Below, piece after piece: positions 16,691 to 26,408 of a DNA stretch of 41,728 nucleotides (position 1 is its first letter; each line of letters opens with the position of its first letter). The stretch covers positions 1 to 41,728 of IMG/VR virus record IMGVR_UViG_3300046170_000439, one strand, 5' to 3'. The notes beneath the pieces were generated by a model that saw only the letters and a program-made list of their open reading frames with translations, searched no databases and was not told the DNA's origin. The translations under genes were made by a program, and so were the position numbers. The DNA comes from a virus.

Positions 16691-18056
16691 TGGGAAGTAC
16701 AAAAGTTGAAGCACCACCGCCAAGGGACTATGCGAAGGAGACTGGCGATACTTTACGAACACAAATTGATTTAGCTCCTGAGCTTTACGAGAGTGAAGCA
16801 AAGTACCGCCCTCAGTATGCAATCTTGAAAGAGGTATAATGCTAGAGCAGTTGGGTATCGATCCCTATGGGCTTCTTGAAGCCTATGAGAGATGTAATTG
16901 CTCCATCACAGGTAATCAGCAGAAAGGAAAGCCGTTGAAGGAGATATTGCTATGCTTAAGGACTTGGGAGGCGAGTTAGTCCAAGCCCAGCGTGAAGCTG
17001 ACCCATTAGCAGAATCTTTACGGCAAAAAGTAATGACTGGTACTGGCGAGTTAGCTGATCGCATGGAAGGTGAGCTAGATGGAGATTTTATCAATTCCTT
17101 AGAAGACGGAAATGGATGGCGAAGACATTCAGCGACTTCGTGGTGATTTAGAAGGTGGTGATGTCCAAGCTCGCAGAGAAGAAGTAGATGGAGGTGATGT
17201 AGCAAGACTACGAGGCGAGATGGATGGAGCTGATGTTCAGCGACTCCGTAGTGAAATTGATGGCGGTGATGTAGCTAGACTTCGTGAAGAGATGACAGGA
17301 GGTCTAGTCGGACAGCTTCAAGATGAATACAATGCTGGAGGAGGACTTACTCAACAGGAAAGGCGAGACCTCGATCAGCAAGTCTTAGGTATGGCACAGG
17401 AGCGTGGTGCAGTCGGTCAAAATGCTACTGACTTTAATAGAATGCGTGAACGATTAACAGGTGATCGCATGATTCGCCAGCAAAGGCTTCAAAACTTGAT
17501 GGGAGCAAAACAACAAGCTCTCCAAAATTATACTGGTGTCAGGCAACAAGCTCAGGATAACTATGCTCGCGGAAAGCAACAAGCATTGCAAAATTACACA
17601 GGAGCGAGACAGCAAGCTTTACAGAATTACGGAGCTACAAAACAACAGGCTTTCCAAAATTATTCAGGAACTAAACAACAGGCTCTGCAAAACTTCCTGA
17701 CAGGAAGACAGCAGGGAATATCTAATTATGCGACTGCTTTACAAAATACCGCAGGAGCTTACCAATTAGGCGCGCAAGACCCACTTCTAGCATTAACAGG
17801 ACGTGCAAGTCGCGTACCGGGCGATGTGGCAGGGACATTTAACACAGCAGGATTCTCGTTGGATTCATCTCCAGCAATATTTAATCCCGAAAGTGCATAT
17901 GCAGGATCGTTGGCTGCTTCAAATCAGCAGAATATCATGGATGCAAGAATGGCAACTGCCTCTAATCGTGCAGGGCTTCTTAGTGGTGCATTAGGATTCG
18001 GAGGTAGTTTATTCGGTGGAATGGCAAGTGGAGGCACAGGCTTCTTCAGAGCATAG
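16690..18056 (+). CDS. Repeat-rich internal virion protein, several frameshifts
   Basis: Start ATG 16690 (MGSTKVEAPPPRDYAKETGD). At least three one-base breaks between 16830 and 17115 separate it from the long frame 17112-18056; the corrected product is about 450 residues. Two repeat blocks stand out. About 17112-17310 has five 12-residue units of type DGGDVARLRGEM. About 17490-17735 has seven 11-residue units of type TGARQQALQNY, expected to form a long hendecad coiled coil. The C-terminus is Gly/Ala-rich and could enter membranes (SGALGFGGSLFGGMASGGTG). Length, repeats and position suggest an ejected internal core protein. Confidence 0.6.
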
Positions 18057-18068
18057 GAGGATTAAGAT

Positions 18069-19274
18069 ATGGGAAGACAACCATTTTTCGGAAGTTCAGG
18101 AGCATCACCCATTGCAAAGATGGATATGTACGCGGCAACAGCTCCGGGTCGTTTTATAATCAGGCTCTTTCACAGCTTGGGGAAGCAGTTGGTGGAGCAA
18201 TCGCTAAGTATGGTGAGAATAAGAAGAAAAAAGAAACCAGCAAATTAATGAAAATGCCTTTATCGCTTTAGGTCTCAGCCCTGAAGAAGCAAAGGCAGCA
18301 TCTCGCGACCCACAGGTCGCTTCGCAAATTGCTCAGTTCAAACAAATGGGATATCGAGGGGGCAGGGGTGGTAGCCCTCCTTCGACTTTTGCGGAAGAAA
18401 GTACGATGCAGAACAACAAGAAAAAGCAGACCTCGAACAAGAATTAGACGCAGGAAATAGGTTTCTATTAGAGCGTGGCGAGGAGAGAATGCCAACTTCC
18501 GCAGAAGGTAGATATTCAGTCTTGAGAAACCTTAGAGCAGGGAAAGGAGTGACACCTCCTGCAAGAATGGTAAGGGAGGATTCACCTGTCGTTGAAGAGC
18601 TTCCTGATCATTACAAGGCATTTGGTCGCGATGTAGAAAAAGCAGTTGAAAGTGGCGAGCTATCACCAAGAGTCGGAATGAGTTTAATTCAGGAGAAGCA
18701 AGCTATGGCTCAAGCAGAAGCTACTCGCGATGCTGAGTTTAATGAAAAGATAGCTATGGAAACCTTTAAGCATAATCTGAAGAACCAGCCCGGTGAGCGT
18801 GACATGAGTGGATCAATCGTAGTGAATGACTCTATTTCAAGAGCAAACGATTTAATTGGCCCATTCACTACTGGATTTGGTTCTTACCTGAAATCAATTC
18901 CTGAAACAGATGCCAAAGCTCTTGATTCCGTGTTCACCACAATCAAAGCAAACATTGGATTCGATAAGCTTCAAGCAATGAGAGAAGCTTCTCCAACAGG
19001 TGGAGCTTTAGGTCAGGTTTCCAATCAGGAGCTTAGTTCATTACAAGCTGTATTCGGTAATCTTGACCAATCGCAGTCTGAGGAAGATTTAAAGTACAAC
19101 CTCAAAATGCTCCAACACGTTTACAATAACATCGTTCATGGAGTTGGTAATCATCCTTTCAAGCATCCGATGGATAAAACCCCAGTAGTGGCTCCAACTG
19201 CACCAGCAAGCGATGCTACGAAACAAAGGCTTCAGCAATTACAGCAAATGAAGCAACAAAGATCGCAAAGGTAA
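18069..19274 (+). CDS. Internal virion protein, several frameshifts
   Basis: ATG 18069 (MGRQPFFGSSGASPIAKMDM) follows the previous stop by 12 nt. About three one-base breaks between 18145 and 18420 interrupt pieces SFYNQALSQLGEAVGGAIAK and FIALGLSPEEAKAASRDPQV before the intact frame 18489-19274. The corrected product is about 400 residues, helical and Gln-rich at the end (RLQQLQQMKQQRSQR). It overlaps the polyvalent gene start by one base. It is probably packaged with or beside that protein. No enzyme motif seen. Confidence 0.55.
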
Positions 19275-22200
19275 TGCTCACAGAACAAGAAGCTCAGAAT
19301 CAAATAAAAGAGCTGGAAAAGGAGTTGGGTGTTAGCCCAACGACTTTGACAGAAGCTGATGCTCAGTCAGAAATAGAAGCTCTCCAAAAAGAAATGGCAT
19401 CTCTACCAATGACCATTAAAGAGTTTGCAACTAAACGGAAAGAAGATGGAGAAAAGGCATTTTCTGATAAAGCTTTGGCGTTTGGATCGACTATCGCAGA
19501 AGGATTCAAAGAACTTGGTAGGCAGGGCATGGAGGCAACTAAAGAGGCAGAAGGCTTGTTGGATTTAGATGCTTATGGCGACATCATTAATATCGGTAGC
19601 CGAGATTTTTGGAGGTTTGCAAAAACCATTGGTGGATCAATTATGGACGAGCTTGGTCATACCAATCAAGAAGAGTTGGTTCGCGAATATATGCGATACC
19701 GCCAAAACTTCGACTACTACCAAAAAGTTCGTCCGGCAATGCTGGATAGTGATGAGATTGAATACAAGAAACTCACAGACTTTGGAGCTAATTTCATTGA
19801 TCCTTTCATGGCTTTCCCGGTCGCAAAGATTGGTACATTTGCAACTAAGACCACTCTTAAAGGCGCGCAGAAAGGATTAACTGCTGGAGCTACATTATCT
19901 CGTTCTCAAGGCATGGTAAATGTGGCTAAAGGTTTTCGTGGAGCTGGTCGTGCAATTCAAAACCTGGAGCGAGGCGTAGATATTGCTGGAAAAATTGGAG
20001 CATACCCAACTGAAATGGCTTCGCGAATGACCGCCAAAGCTTTGCGTAAGGGAGCTAAAGGAACAGCACTAGTAGCTGGGTATGGTCTGAAAGGTATAGG
20101 AGCTATAGGATCAGGAACAGCTAAGGTAGCGTCAGCTCCTAGAAAAGGAATTGAAGCTGTTGTAAGTAAAGTTTCCAAGAAAGCCAAAGACTTAGGAGGT
20201 GTTACACTTGGAGGGCAAGTGGTCGGAGGTATCACAGGATCAGTTCCGGGAGCGATGGAACTTGGCATAGCAGAAGGAATCGGATTGATAGCTAAGAAAA
20301 TTGGTAAAGGGGCAGGAGAAGTCTTAACCACTCTTGCTCAACCAGCATCGAATAAGAGATTTCTCTATCGATTGGCGACTAACTCGAAAGTTAGTCCGCA
20401 AACACGGAAGTTAGCGATGCACGCATACAACTTCCGGGGACAGCTATGGGTGACGCAGTTTTCAATATGATGGCTAATGGACTAAGCATTGGAGCAATCA
20501 ATGCTGGATTAGCAGGGGTTGCCGGAGAAGATGCAGAGAATATGGGGCGTGCATTCGGAGCTGGTCTTTTAGCTGGTGGAGTAATTCCAAGCGGTCAACA
20601 AGGCATGAGAGCCGGGAAGACTGATACCGCGAGGGACATGAAATCCATTGATAATCACATGAAGTACAAGCTGACTGAAGAACAGCGAAAGGCTTTTAAG
20701 CAAATGCCAAAACCAGCTCAGGTGATGTTAGCCACTTTGAATGAGTCAGGCATTGGTTCGCCAAAATTCATGATTATGGATTCTAAGCCTTACCTAGAGA
20801 TGCTTAATGCAACTAGGCGAGAGCAGAACAAACCTGAGCTTACTAAAGCACCTAGAGGGCATTACGATCCTGTTAGCAGGACTTTCTATGCTAATAAATC
20901 AAAGCTTCCTGAAAGCTCTGCTGTTGCAATGGAAACAATCGCCCATGAGACCGGGCATGATTTTCTACATCAGATGTTAGGCAATGATCCTATGATGCTG
21001 GATTTGCTTTTGGAAAACTACAAGACCAGCAAAGAAGAAGGAACAGCTTTCTATTATGAATATGATAAAGACGGCAATCCGCTTGGAGAACCGATTTATC
21101 TAAATCAAATGGCAGTCGCGATCCGCGATGATTACGACATGAAGCAAAGAGGGCGACCAGCTACCGCTGAAGATGTCGCTAAAGGTCTTGCCCAGCGTGA
21201 AGGCGAGATGATTGGTGGAATCAAACTTGGGAACAATGCCAGCAAACTAGCTCAGGAAATTGGCGCAGATCAGTTTGCTATGATGTTCAGCAAAGACCCA
21301 AATGCCTTTAATCACTTTCATCCTACGATGAGGAATCTTTTACTCAATGCTAGTAGGAAACTTTTATCAGTTTTGGGTATGGCAGAACCTGTGACAGGTA
21401 ACCCACTCAAGAATCCTATCTCCAGGATCCAGCTCAATAATCCAGCCCTCCGTAGGCTCTATGAGAACTACGGAAGGGCTAGGGCAATTGAGCTAGATGA
21501 GAAGGGTAAGCTTGCTAAAGATGGAATGCTGATAAGACCAAAAGACGGACAAACTGGTGAAGATCGGTTTATGGAGATGATGGGTGGAAATAAGGAATTT
21601 CAATCCAATGGTCTGTCTCTGACTGAAGCTAAGAATCTTAGGATTACGAATAAGAGCCTCCAGCGTGAGATCAATAACATCAAGAAGATGTACAAGGAAG
21701 AACCGCAAGATGGATGGTCTGTCAAAAGAGGTAGACTATTTGGTAAGCGATTAACTGCTGACCTACGAACAATCTTCACACGCAATGATCCATTTGGAAA
21801 TGTTGCCACAATCTTAGATGCTCTACAGCAAGCAATCGATCAGGGAATTGGTGTTGTCTTTGGTTACCGATCAGGAACGAAAGGTAAATATCAGAATCCT
21901 TTCCGTATGAGAGATGTTGCACTTTACACATACGAAGTGTCAGGCAATTCACTAAAAGTGAATGGCTACGACCAGGCAGTAGTAAGGAATAATATCCAAG
22001 TATTAGTCGAGAATGGTTATATTGCTAAGGATGGCATCAAGGACTTTGAGCGACAACTAGCAGAGCAAGGGCAGAAAGCCCTTGCTGACCCTGAAGGCAG
22101 GATCAATCCTGATGGCGGTGCTGAGAATACTCTTATGACCGCTGTATTCGGATTGAAGGAATCAGCGGAGAATATTCGTAGCGAAGGAATCAAAGACCTA

Positions 22201-23604
22201 CTGGAAAGCGGAAAGCTAAAGAAAGCATACCGCTCCTACGATGTTGAGGCTTTGGCTGGTATTGGAAGAGGTCGCAGAAAAGCATTCACTTTCAATTACG
22301 ACAATATCCGTAATAACTACAATCCGTTCAGGCAGAGTGATGAACCGATGTTTATGCCGGATAGCGATGCTCCTATCATTGAGAGTGAAATGAGAAAGCC
22401 GTACTTGCAAAAAGTGCAAAACGCAGAAAAGGTAAGAGAAAATGAAGTATCATCAAGACAGCGAGAGTTTGATTTTACCGAAGGTTCATTTCAAGAAGGA
22501 GTCGCCAAAAGGTTACCGAATGCCTCAGAATCAGATGTATCTATCCTCACAAGACTTGATGAGGCACAACCAGTTGACTTTGAAAAAGCCTTTAACAAAA
22601 GCGATACCATCTCGTCCATCTTCAAAGACAAAGTAGAAGCTCCTTACAATAAACCTACTTCTCTAGTCGGTAAAATTGTTGAAAATCCAAACGACTTAGC
22701 TCCATTACTTGCAGCATTTCGACATCCATACCAGGAGTTTCTTGGGTGTTGTGTAGTTGATAAAAATGGCAAGATTCAGTCAGCAAACATTATCACTAGT
22801 GGAAACATCGTATCTTCTATTGTACCTTTTCAGGTCATTTTAAGAGAGGCGATGAGGATTAACGATCCTACTATTTATATTTGGCATAATCATCCGGGAG
22901 GCAATCCAACGCCAAGTGCTGGGGATTGGGGTGTTACTACTAAAATGGGTAAGCTAATCAAAGAGACTTCTAACATTACATTTGGTGGGCATATTGTGAC
23001 CAATGGCGATAGCTTTACATTTATTGACGGAGATGGAGCAACTCAGACTATCGAACTTCCTGAAAGGGACTTAGCTATTTGGGAAAAAGTTGCGAGAAAT
23101 GATCTGTACAATTTATCTGATGCTGATGTGACGGCACAAGTGGCAAGTAATTTAAGGCAGTCAGCACCTGAAGATTATATTCATGGAATCTTTTTAAATC
23201 GCAAAAATAGGGTAGTCGGTATTCAGCGGATCAATCGAAATGTTGAAAACTTGAATGAACAACTAGCAATGGGAGCTATTGATAATGGTGCAACTGCTAT
23301 TATCATTAGCGAAAATCAGCCCTATAAAACTAAGAATGATCTTTTCGCGCAAGAAGCTAGGTTAAGGCAATTCTTTGCAACTAGAGGTTTGGATTTATTG
23401 GATTATTCGCTTTCAAATATGCCAAGCTTTGCTGGTGCTGGATACGAAACGATTCTCAATAGAGATGATCAAAAGATGATTTTTTTACCTGATGGAGGTG
23501 GCATCAATAGGATGCCACCGACTATGCCATCTAGTCGATTTATGAGACCAGCCATGACTAGGACAATGGCGACCACAGAACAGCTTGATCGGTTTGTTCG
23601 TTAA
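19274..23604 (+). CDS. Giant polyvalent internal virion protein: zincin plus RadC-like JAMM domain
   Basis: Frames 19274-20470 and 20446-23604 join by adding one G to the GGGG near 20438 (NFRGTAMGDAVF), giving about 1,440 residues. The N-terminus has two copies of a roughly 23-residue acidic coiled unit (LTEQEAQNQIKELEKELG / LTEADAQSEIEALQKEM). Then come Gly/Ala-rich membrane-active stretches (19860-20320), a metallopeptidase HExxH (AHETGHDFLHQML, codons 20944-20958), a long middle region (about 21700-22350) and a RadC-type JAMM domain with HNHPGGNPTPSAGD at 22885-22926. Such fusions match polyvalent proteins injected with phage DNA to counter host defences. Metal-binding residues of both motifs are present. 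The exact substrates are unknown. Confidence 0.75.
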
Positions 23605-24045
23605 AGACCTTCCTCTCCCCAATCGGGGTCGAGCCAAGAATTTATCCGTGGATTCCGTACCTTCCCTCCCGATGAAACGCCATCACCCCATTGCCCTCCT
23701 CCTCCCTCTAGCTTTTCCGCCAAAAGAATTGGAGGAGAGGGGGCAGGACGTTTATGCCACTCCACCTCGTCGTTGACCTCGTAGTATTCGCGTTTACTGA
23801 TGCGGAAACCGTTCTTGTAGTACTTTTCCCTTCTCAACCCGTTATCGTCAAATCCGTAAGCCAACCCCCAAAATGGTTTATTCTCGTCAGGTAGATAATA
23901 TTTGCCCTCTCTTTTGACTAACGATTTTCCTACAACTTTATCCAAATTGACAACTCTGCCCATCTCCCAATCCAAGCACCTTTAAGTTCAGAGGTCAAGA
24001 GCTGGAGGGGGCGACCACAGACCAGCTTGATGGGTTTGTTTGTTA
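23568..24045. repeat. 36-bp direct repeats bracketing an inserted gene
   Basis: 23568-23603 and 24010-24045 match at 33 of 36 bases. The first copy encodes the C-terminus of the polyvalent protein (ATTEQLDRFVR) and ends with the stop of the minus gene 23601-23975. The second retains a readable remnant (ATTDQLDGFVC) and ends with the stop of the sigma-like gene at 24043. The simplest reading is that a module was inserted at the original convergent gene junction with duplication of the junction. Confidence 0.8.
23601..23975 (-). CDS. Inserted accessory protein with MORN-like segment
   Basis: Up to 124 residues. ATG at 23963 (MGRVVNLDKVVGKSLVKREG) is the likely start, a TTG at 23975 the alternative. 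The core WGLAYGFDDNGLRREKYYKN, then GFRISKREYYE, resembles MORN or YwqK-type repeats. The C-terminal 40 residues are Gly-rich, low complexity and read from unusually GC-rich DNA that resembles intergenic repeat sequence, so the original gene may have ended earlier. Flanked by direct repeats, so probably a recent arrival. Function unknown. Confidence 0.45.
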   Translation of the reverse strand: MDWEMGRVVNLDKVVGKSLVKREGKYYLPDENKPFWGLAYGFDDNGLRREKYYKNGFRISKREYYEVNDEVEWHKRPAPSPPILLAEKLEGGGGQWGDGVSSGGKVRNPRINSWLDPDWGEEGL

Positions 24046-25068
24046 GTTTTTGGAAAGATAACCAATACCCATTCTTTTCAACAAAGAGGGAAATGGTTTC
24101 CAAGAATACTTAACTCTTTGTGCAAAGAATCCTTTCAAGGTTTCTAGCAAACCATCGTCAGTGATATTCTCAAGAATCTCGTCTTCAATTTCACCGATTC
24201 GTTTTTGTATGGCTGGATGATTCTTTGCAATCTCGTCGATACAAATCACATAAAGTTCACTTCTACCATGAATGAGTGTGTTGACCCCACGCTCCATTTC
24301 AGTGCAATGCTTCTTTTGGATTTCACCGATTTGTTCAAACTTAGCTTTAGTGATTTCAGATTCGTAGTCAGGGCTGTCAGGAGAGTAATGTCCATGCAAG
24401 TCTGTGATCAAATAATCCTCGTTTTCACTATTAGTTTTAATGAGTGGATCAAAACCATAACGAAGACTCATCAAGGATTTAACATGAGCCTTTGAAATGT
24501 TTAATTTCTCGCAGATTTCCTCAATGCTGACATATCGTTTTTGCTTGTAGCTCTCTTGCTTTCTTATGTTTGAAAGCTTTTGCAAACATTCCAATCCCCA
24601 ACAAAGAGATCCTGGTAGTGAGGTTTTCATTCCGTCTTCCCCAATAAGCTCTTTAAGGTGTTTAAACACAACACTCCAAACTTTGTGTGTAAACTTCTTG
24701 TGCTTCTTGGGGTCATACTTCTCTCTTACAAATTTACCAAAAGCAAACCATGCCTCGTTACGAAAATCATCTGCTGGAATATTTGGTGGAGGAAGCTTAC
24801 GACCACTTTCGGAAACATAACCCCAATAAGTGACAGCTCTTTTGATAGCTCCTCCAATTGTGCTTCCATGAAGATCATAAAGCTCTTCGTTTAAGCGACT
24901 AATTTCCATTTTCATTTTGCGGATTTGCTTACAGTTCTCATCGCTGAAACGAAGGTTTTGTTGGCAGTCATGGCAATCTTCAAGCTCTTCAACTTGAGAC
25001 TCAAGATCACGCATACGCTGAATGATTTTAACTGATAATTCGTCTAATTCTGATTCTGATTTTTTCAT
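24043..25068 (-). CDS. Sigma-70-like transcription factor (divergent)
   Basis: 341 residues, last gene of the early operon. After an N-terminal coiled coil with a CHDCQQN motif comes a sigma region 2-like block (DDFRNEAWFAFGKFVREKYD, then PKKHKKFTHKVWSVVFKHLK). It is followed by a region 3-like helix set (VSIEEICEKLNISKAHVKSL). A degenerate region 4-like end follows, with CTEMERGVNTLIHGRS (4.1-like) and DEIAKNHPAIQKRIGEIEDE (4.2-like). Order and spacing parallel RpoD. It may redirect host RNA polymerase to late genes. The recognition helix is poorly conserved, so it could need a partner such as the 1411 protein. The assignment is by eye, not by search. Confidence 0.55.
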   Translation of the reverse strand: MKKSESELDELSVKIIQRMRDLESQVEELEDCHDCQQNLRFSDENCKQIRKMKMEISRLNEELYDLHGSTIGGAIKRAVTYWGYVSESGRKLPPPNIPADDFRNEAWFAFGKFVREKYDPKKHKKFTHKVWSVVFKHLKELIGEDGMKTSLPGSLCWGLECLQKLSNIRKQESYKQKRYVSIEEICEKLNISKAHVKSLMSLRYGFDPLIKTNSENEDYLITDLHGHYSPDSPDYESEITKAKFEQIGEIQKKHCTEMERGVNTLIHGRSELYVICIDEIAKNHPAIQKRIGEIEDEILENITDDGLLETLKGFFAQRVKYSWKPFPSLLKRMGIGYLSKN

Positions 25069-25069
25069 G

Positions 25070-25276
25070 TCAATTTAAGGATGGGTTTACAAATATTTCT
25101 CTGCCCTCAATGTAGGACTGGATGGTAGAGGGGCGGTATCTCACACCAACACCAGTGATTTGAACGCGAGGAATCTTTCCTCGTTGCTCTAATCGCTTAA
25201 CAGTGTCGGGGTGACAATTGAGCATTTCTGCTACTTGTGACCTTGTTAGTAGTGATTCGTATTTAGGCTTACTCAT
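25070..25276 (-). CDS. Excisionase-type HTH protein
   Basis: 68 residues. ATG 25276 (MSKPKYESLLTRSQVAEMLN) is preferred because GGAGG lies 7 nt upstream. The winged-helix MerR/Xis pattern is clear: RSQVAEMLNCHPDTVKRLEQ then RGKIPRVQITGVGVRYRPST with the Arg-Tyr wing. It overlaps the ATPase gene by 8 nt and is followed one base later by the sigma-like gene. It could direct excision with the integrase, or be an early regulator. Family call good, role inferred. Confidence 0.7.
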   Translation of the reverse strand: MSKPKYESLLTRSQVAEMLNCHPDTVKRLEQRGKIPRVQITGVGVRYRPSTIQSYIEGREIFVNPSLN

Positions 25277-26408
25277 GATGACCTCCATTAGCTTTAATAA
25301 ATCCAACCTCATTCTGATGAACTAGTTCCTTGGAAACTAGTTCATCGATTGCTTGTAGAAATTCTTGCTCAGAAATGCCTTTTGATCTGCATCGAGCAAA
25401 CCACTCTTGCTTGTCGATTGCATGGTTAGGAAGGCTATTTAAAGCGGTTTCTTTAGCATTGGTCTCCTCAAGACCAACTCGTCCATAAACTCTAAATTTA
25501 GTGGGATCGAGATCAGGTCGCTCTTTCACTAAAGGTGCATCTAATTGATAGCAGAAAGGCTTAGGGGTCTTGAAATTACGAGTGGTAAACTCAATAATCG
25601 CACAGTCTTCGACTTCATGTGGGCTGAGATTCATGATCACAGATGGGTAGCGACTAAATGCACTTGAGCCGGAACTGCGATCCATGCTTTCAGCATTATT
25701 TAAGTTACCTTTGCGAGTGTGGTGAACAAGCATCAAAGCACTGTCTTGTTCAACTGTTAGTTGCTCCAAAGCTGTAAGTAATCGAGTTACAGAGTGAGCT
25801 GAATTTTCATCGAACGACTCACCTCTATCCAAAACAAAAATTGGATCGACGCAGACAAAATCCATAGCTGGAAGCTCTGACAATTTTGAGCGAAGAACTT
25901 CAACAATAGTATCTAAGTCGTAGGTGTGTCTCGCTAAACTCCATAAGTGTAAATTGTCAGGCACTTTCTCGAAGCCTTTTGCATTTGCTACATGAATCAA
26001 ACGCTCCATCGCAACATCACGTCGTAATTCAAGGTCGATCATTAAGACATTCGATAAGCTGGTTTGCCTACCAAGAAAGGGTGTTCCTGAAGCTAGGCTT
26101 ACTCCAATGTTTGCTAACATGAATGACTTACCAAGCTTTGGGCGACTGGTTATCAAACAAGTGTCACCACGCTGAAGAATGTTCTCGATGAGAAAAGGTC
26201 GTACTTCTAGCTCCCATAGGGGAGGGAAGTCACCGCCTTTTACGATAGGAGGTAATGCCGATGAGGAAGGTGTTGCAGAGGAGGGTTGAGCCTCCTCTGC
26301 AACGATGTCAGCATTATCATCATCAGAACCGATGCGACTTATAACAGAAGCATCAGTGAAATATTTAACAAAGTTAGGGGAATCGTCGGACATAGTATTA
26401 TCTTGCAT
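25269..26408 (-). CDS. RepA/DnaB-type replicative ATPase (AAA, RecA fold)
   Basis: 379 residues. Walker A is CLITSRPKLGKSFMLANIGV, with the Lys-Ser of the P-loop. Walker B is likely DFVCVDPIFVLDRG. The RepA-family sensor HTRKG appears in SALMLVHHTRKGNLNNA. The N-terminal 65 residues are Ser/Ala-rich linker and the C-terminus is a small helical domain. It matches AAA_25/RepA helicase-like proteins next to phage primases and should form a hexameric ring that unwinds or loads at the fork. Start is either M at 26408 (11 nt overlap) or M at 26393. A 12-bp inverted repeat lies in its 3' end. Confidence 0.75.
   Translation of the reverse strand: MQDNTMSDDSPNFVKYFTDASVISRIGSDDDNADIVAEEAQPSSATPSSSALPPIVKGGDFPPLWELEVRPFLIENILQRGDTCLITSRPKLGKSFMLANIGVSLASGTPFLGRQTSLSNVLMIDLELRRDVAMERLIHVANAKGFEKVPDNLHLWSLARHTYDLDTIVEVLRSKLSELPAMDFVCVDPIFVLDRGESFDENSAHSVTRLLTALEQLTVEQDSALMLVHHTRKGNLNNAESMDRSSGSSAFSRYPSVIMNLSPHEVEDCAIIEFTTRNFKTPKPFCYQLDAPLVKERPDLDPTKFRVYGRVGLEETNAKETALNSLPNHAIDKQEWFARCRSKGISEQEFLQAIDELVSKELVHQNEVGFIKANGGHHE
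25316..25346. repeat. Perfect 12-bp inverted repeat within the ATPase gene
   Basis: GATGAACTAGTT and AACTAGTTCATC flank a 7-nt spacer. It encodes DELVSKELVHQ near the C-terminus of the ATPase, 40 nt upstream of the Xis-like start codon. It could be a protein-binding site or an mRNA hairpin controlling the downstream genes, or an accident of the repeated ELV codons. Confidence 0.5.
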
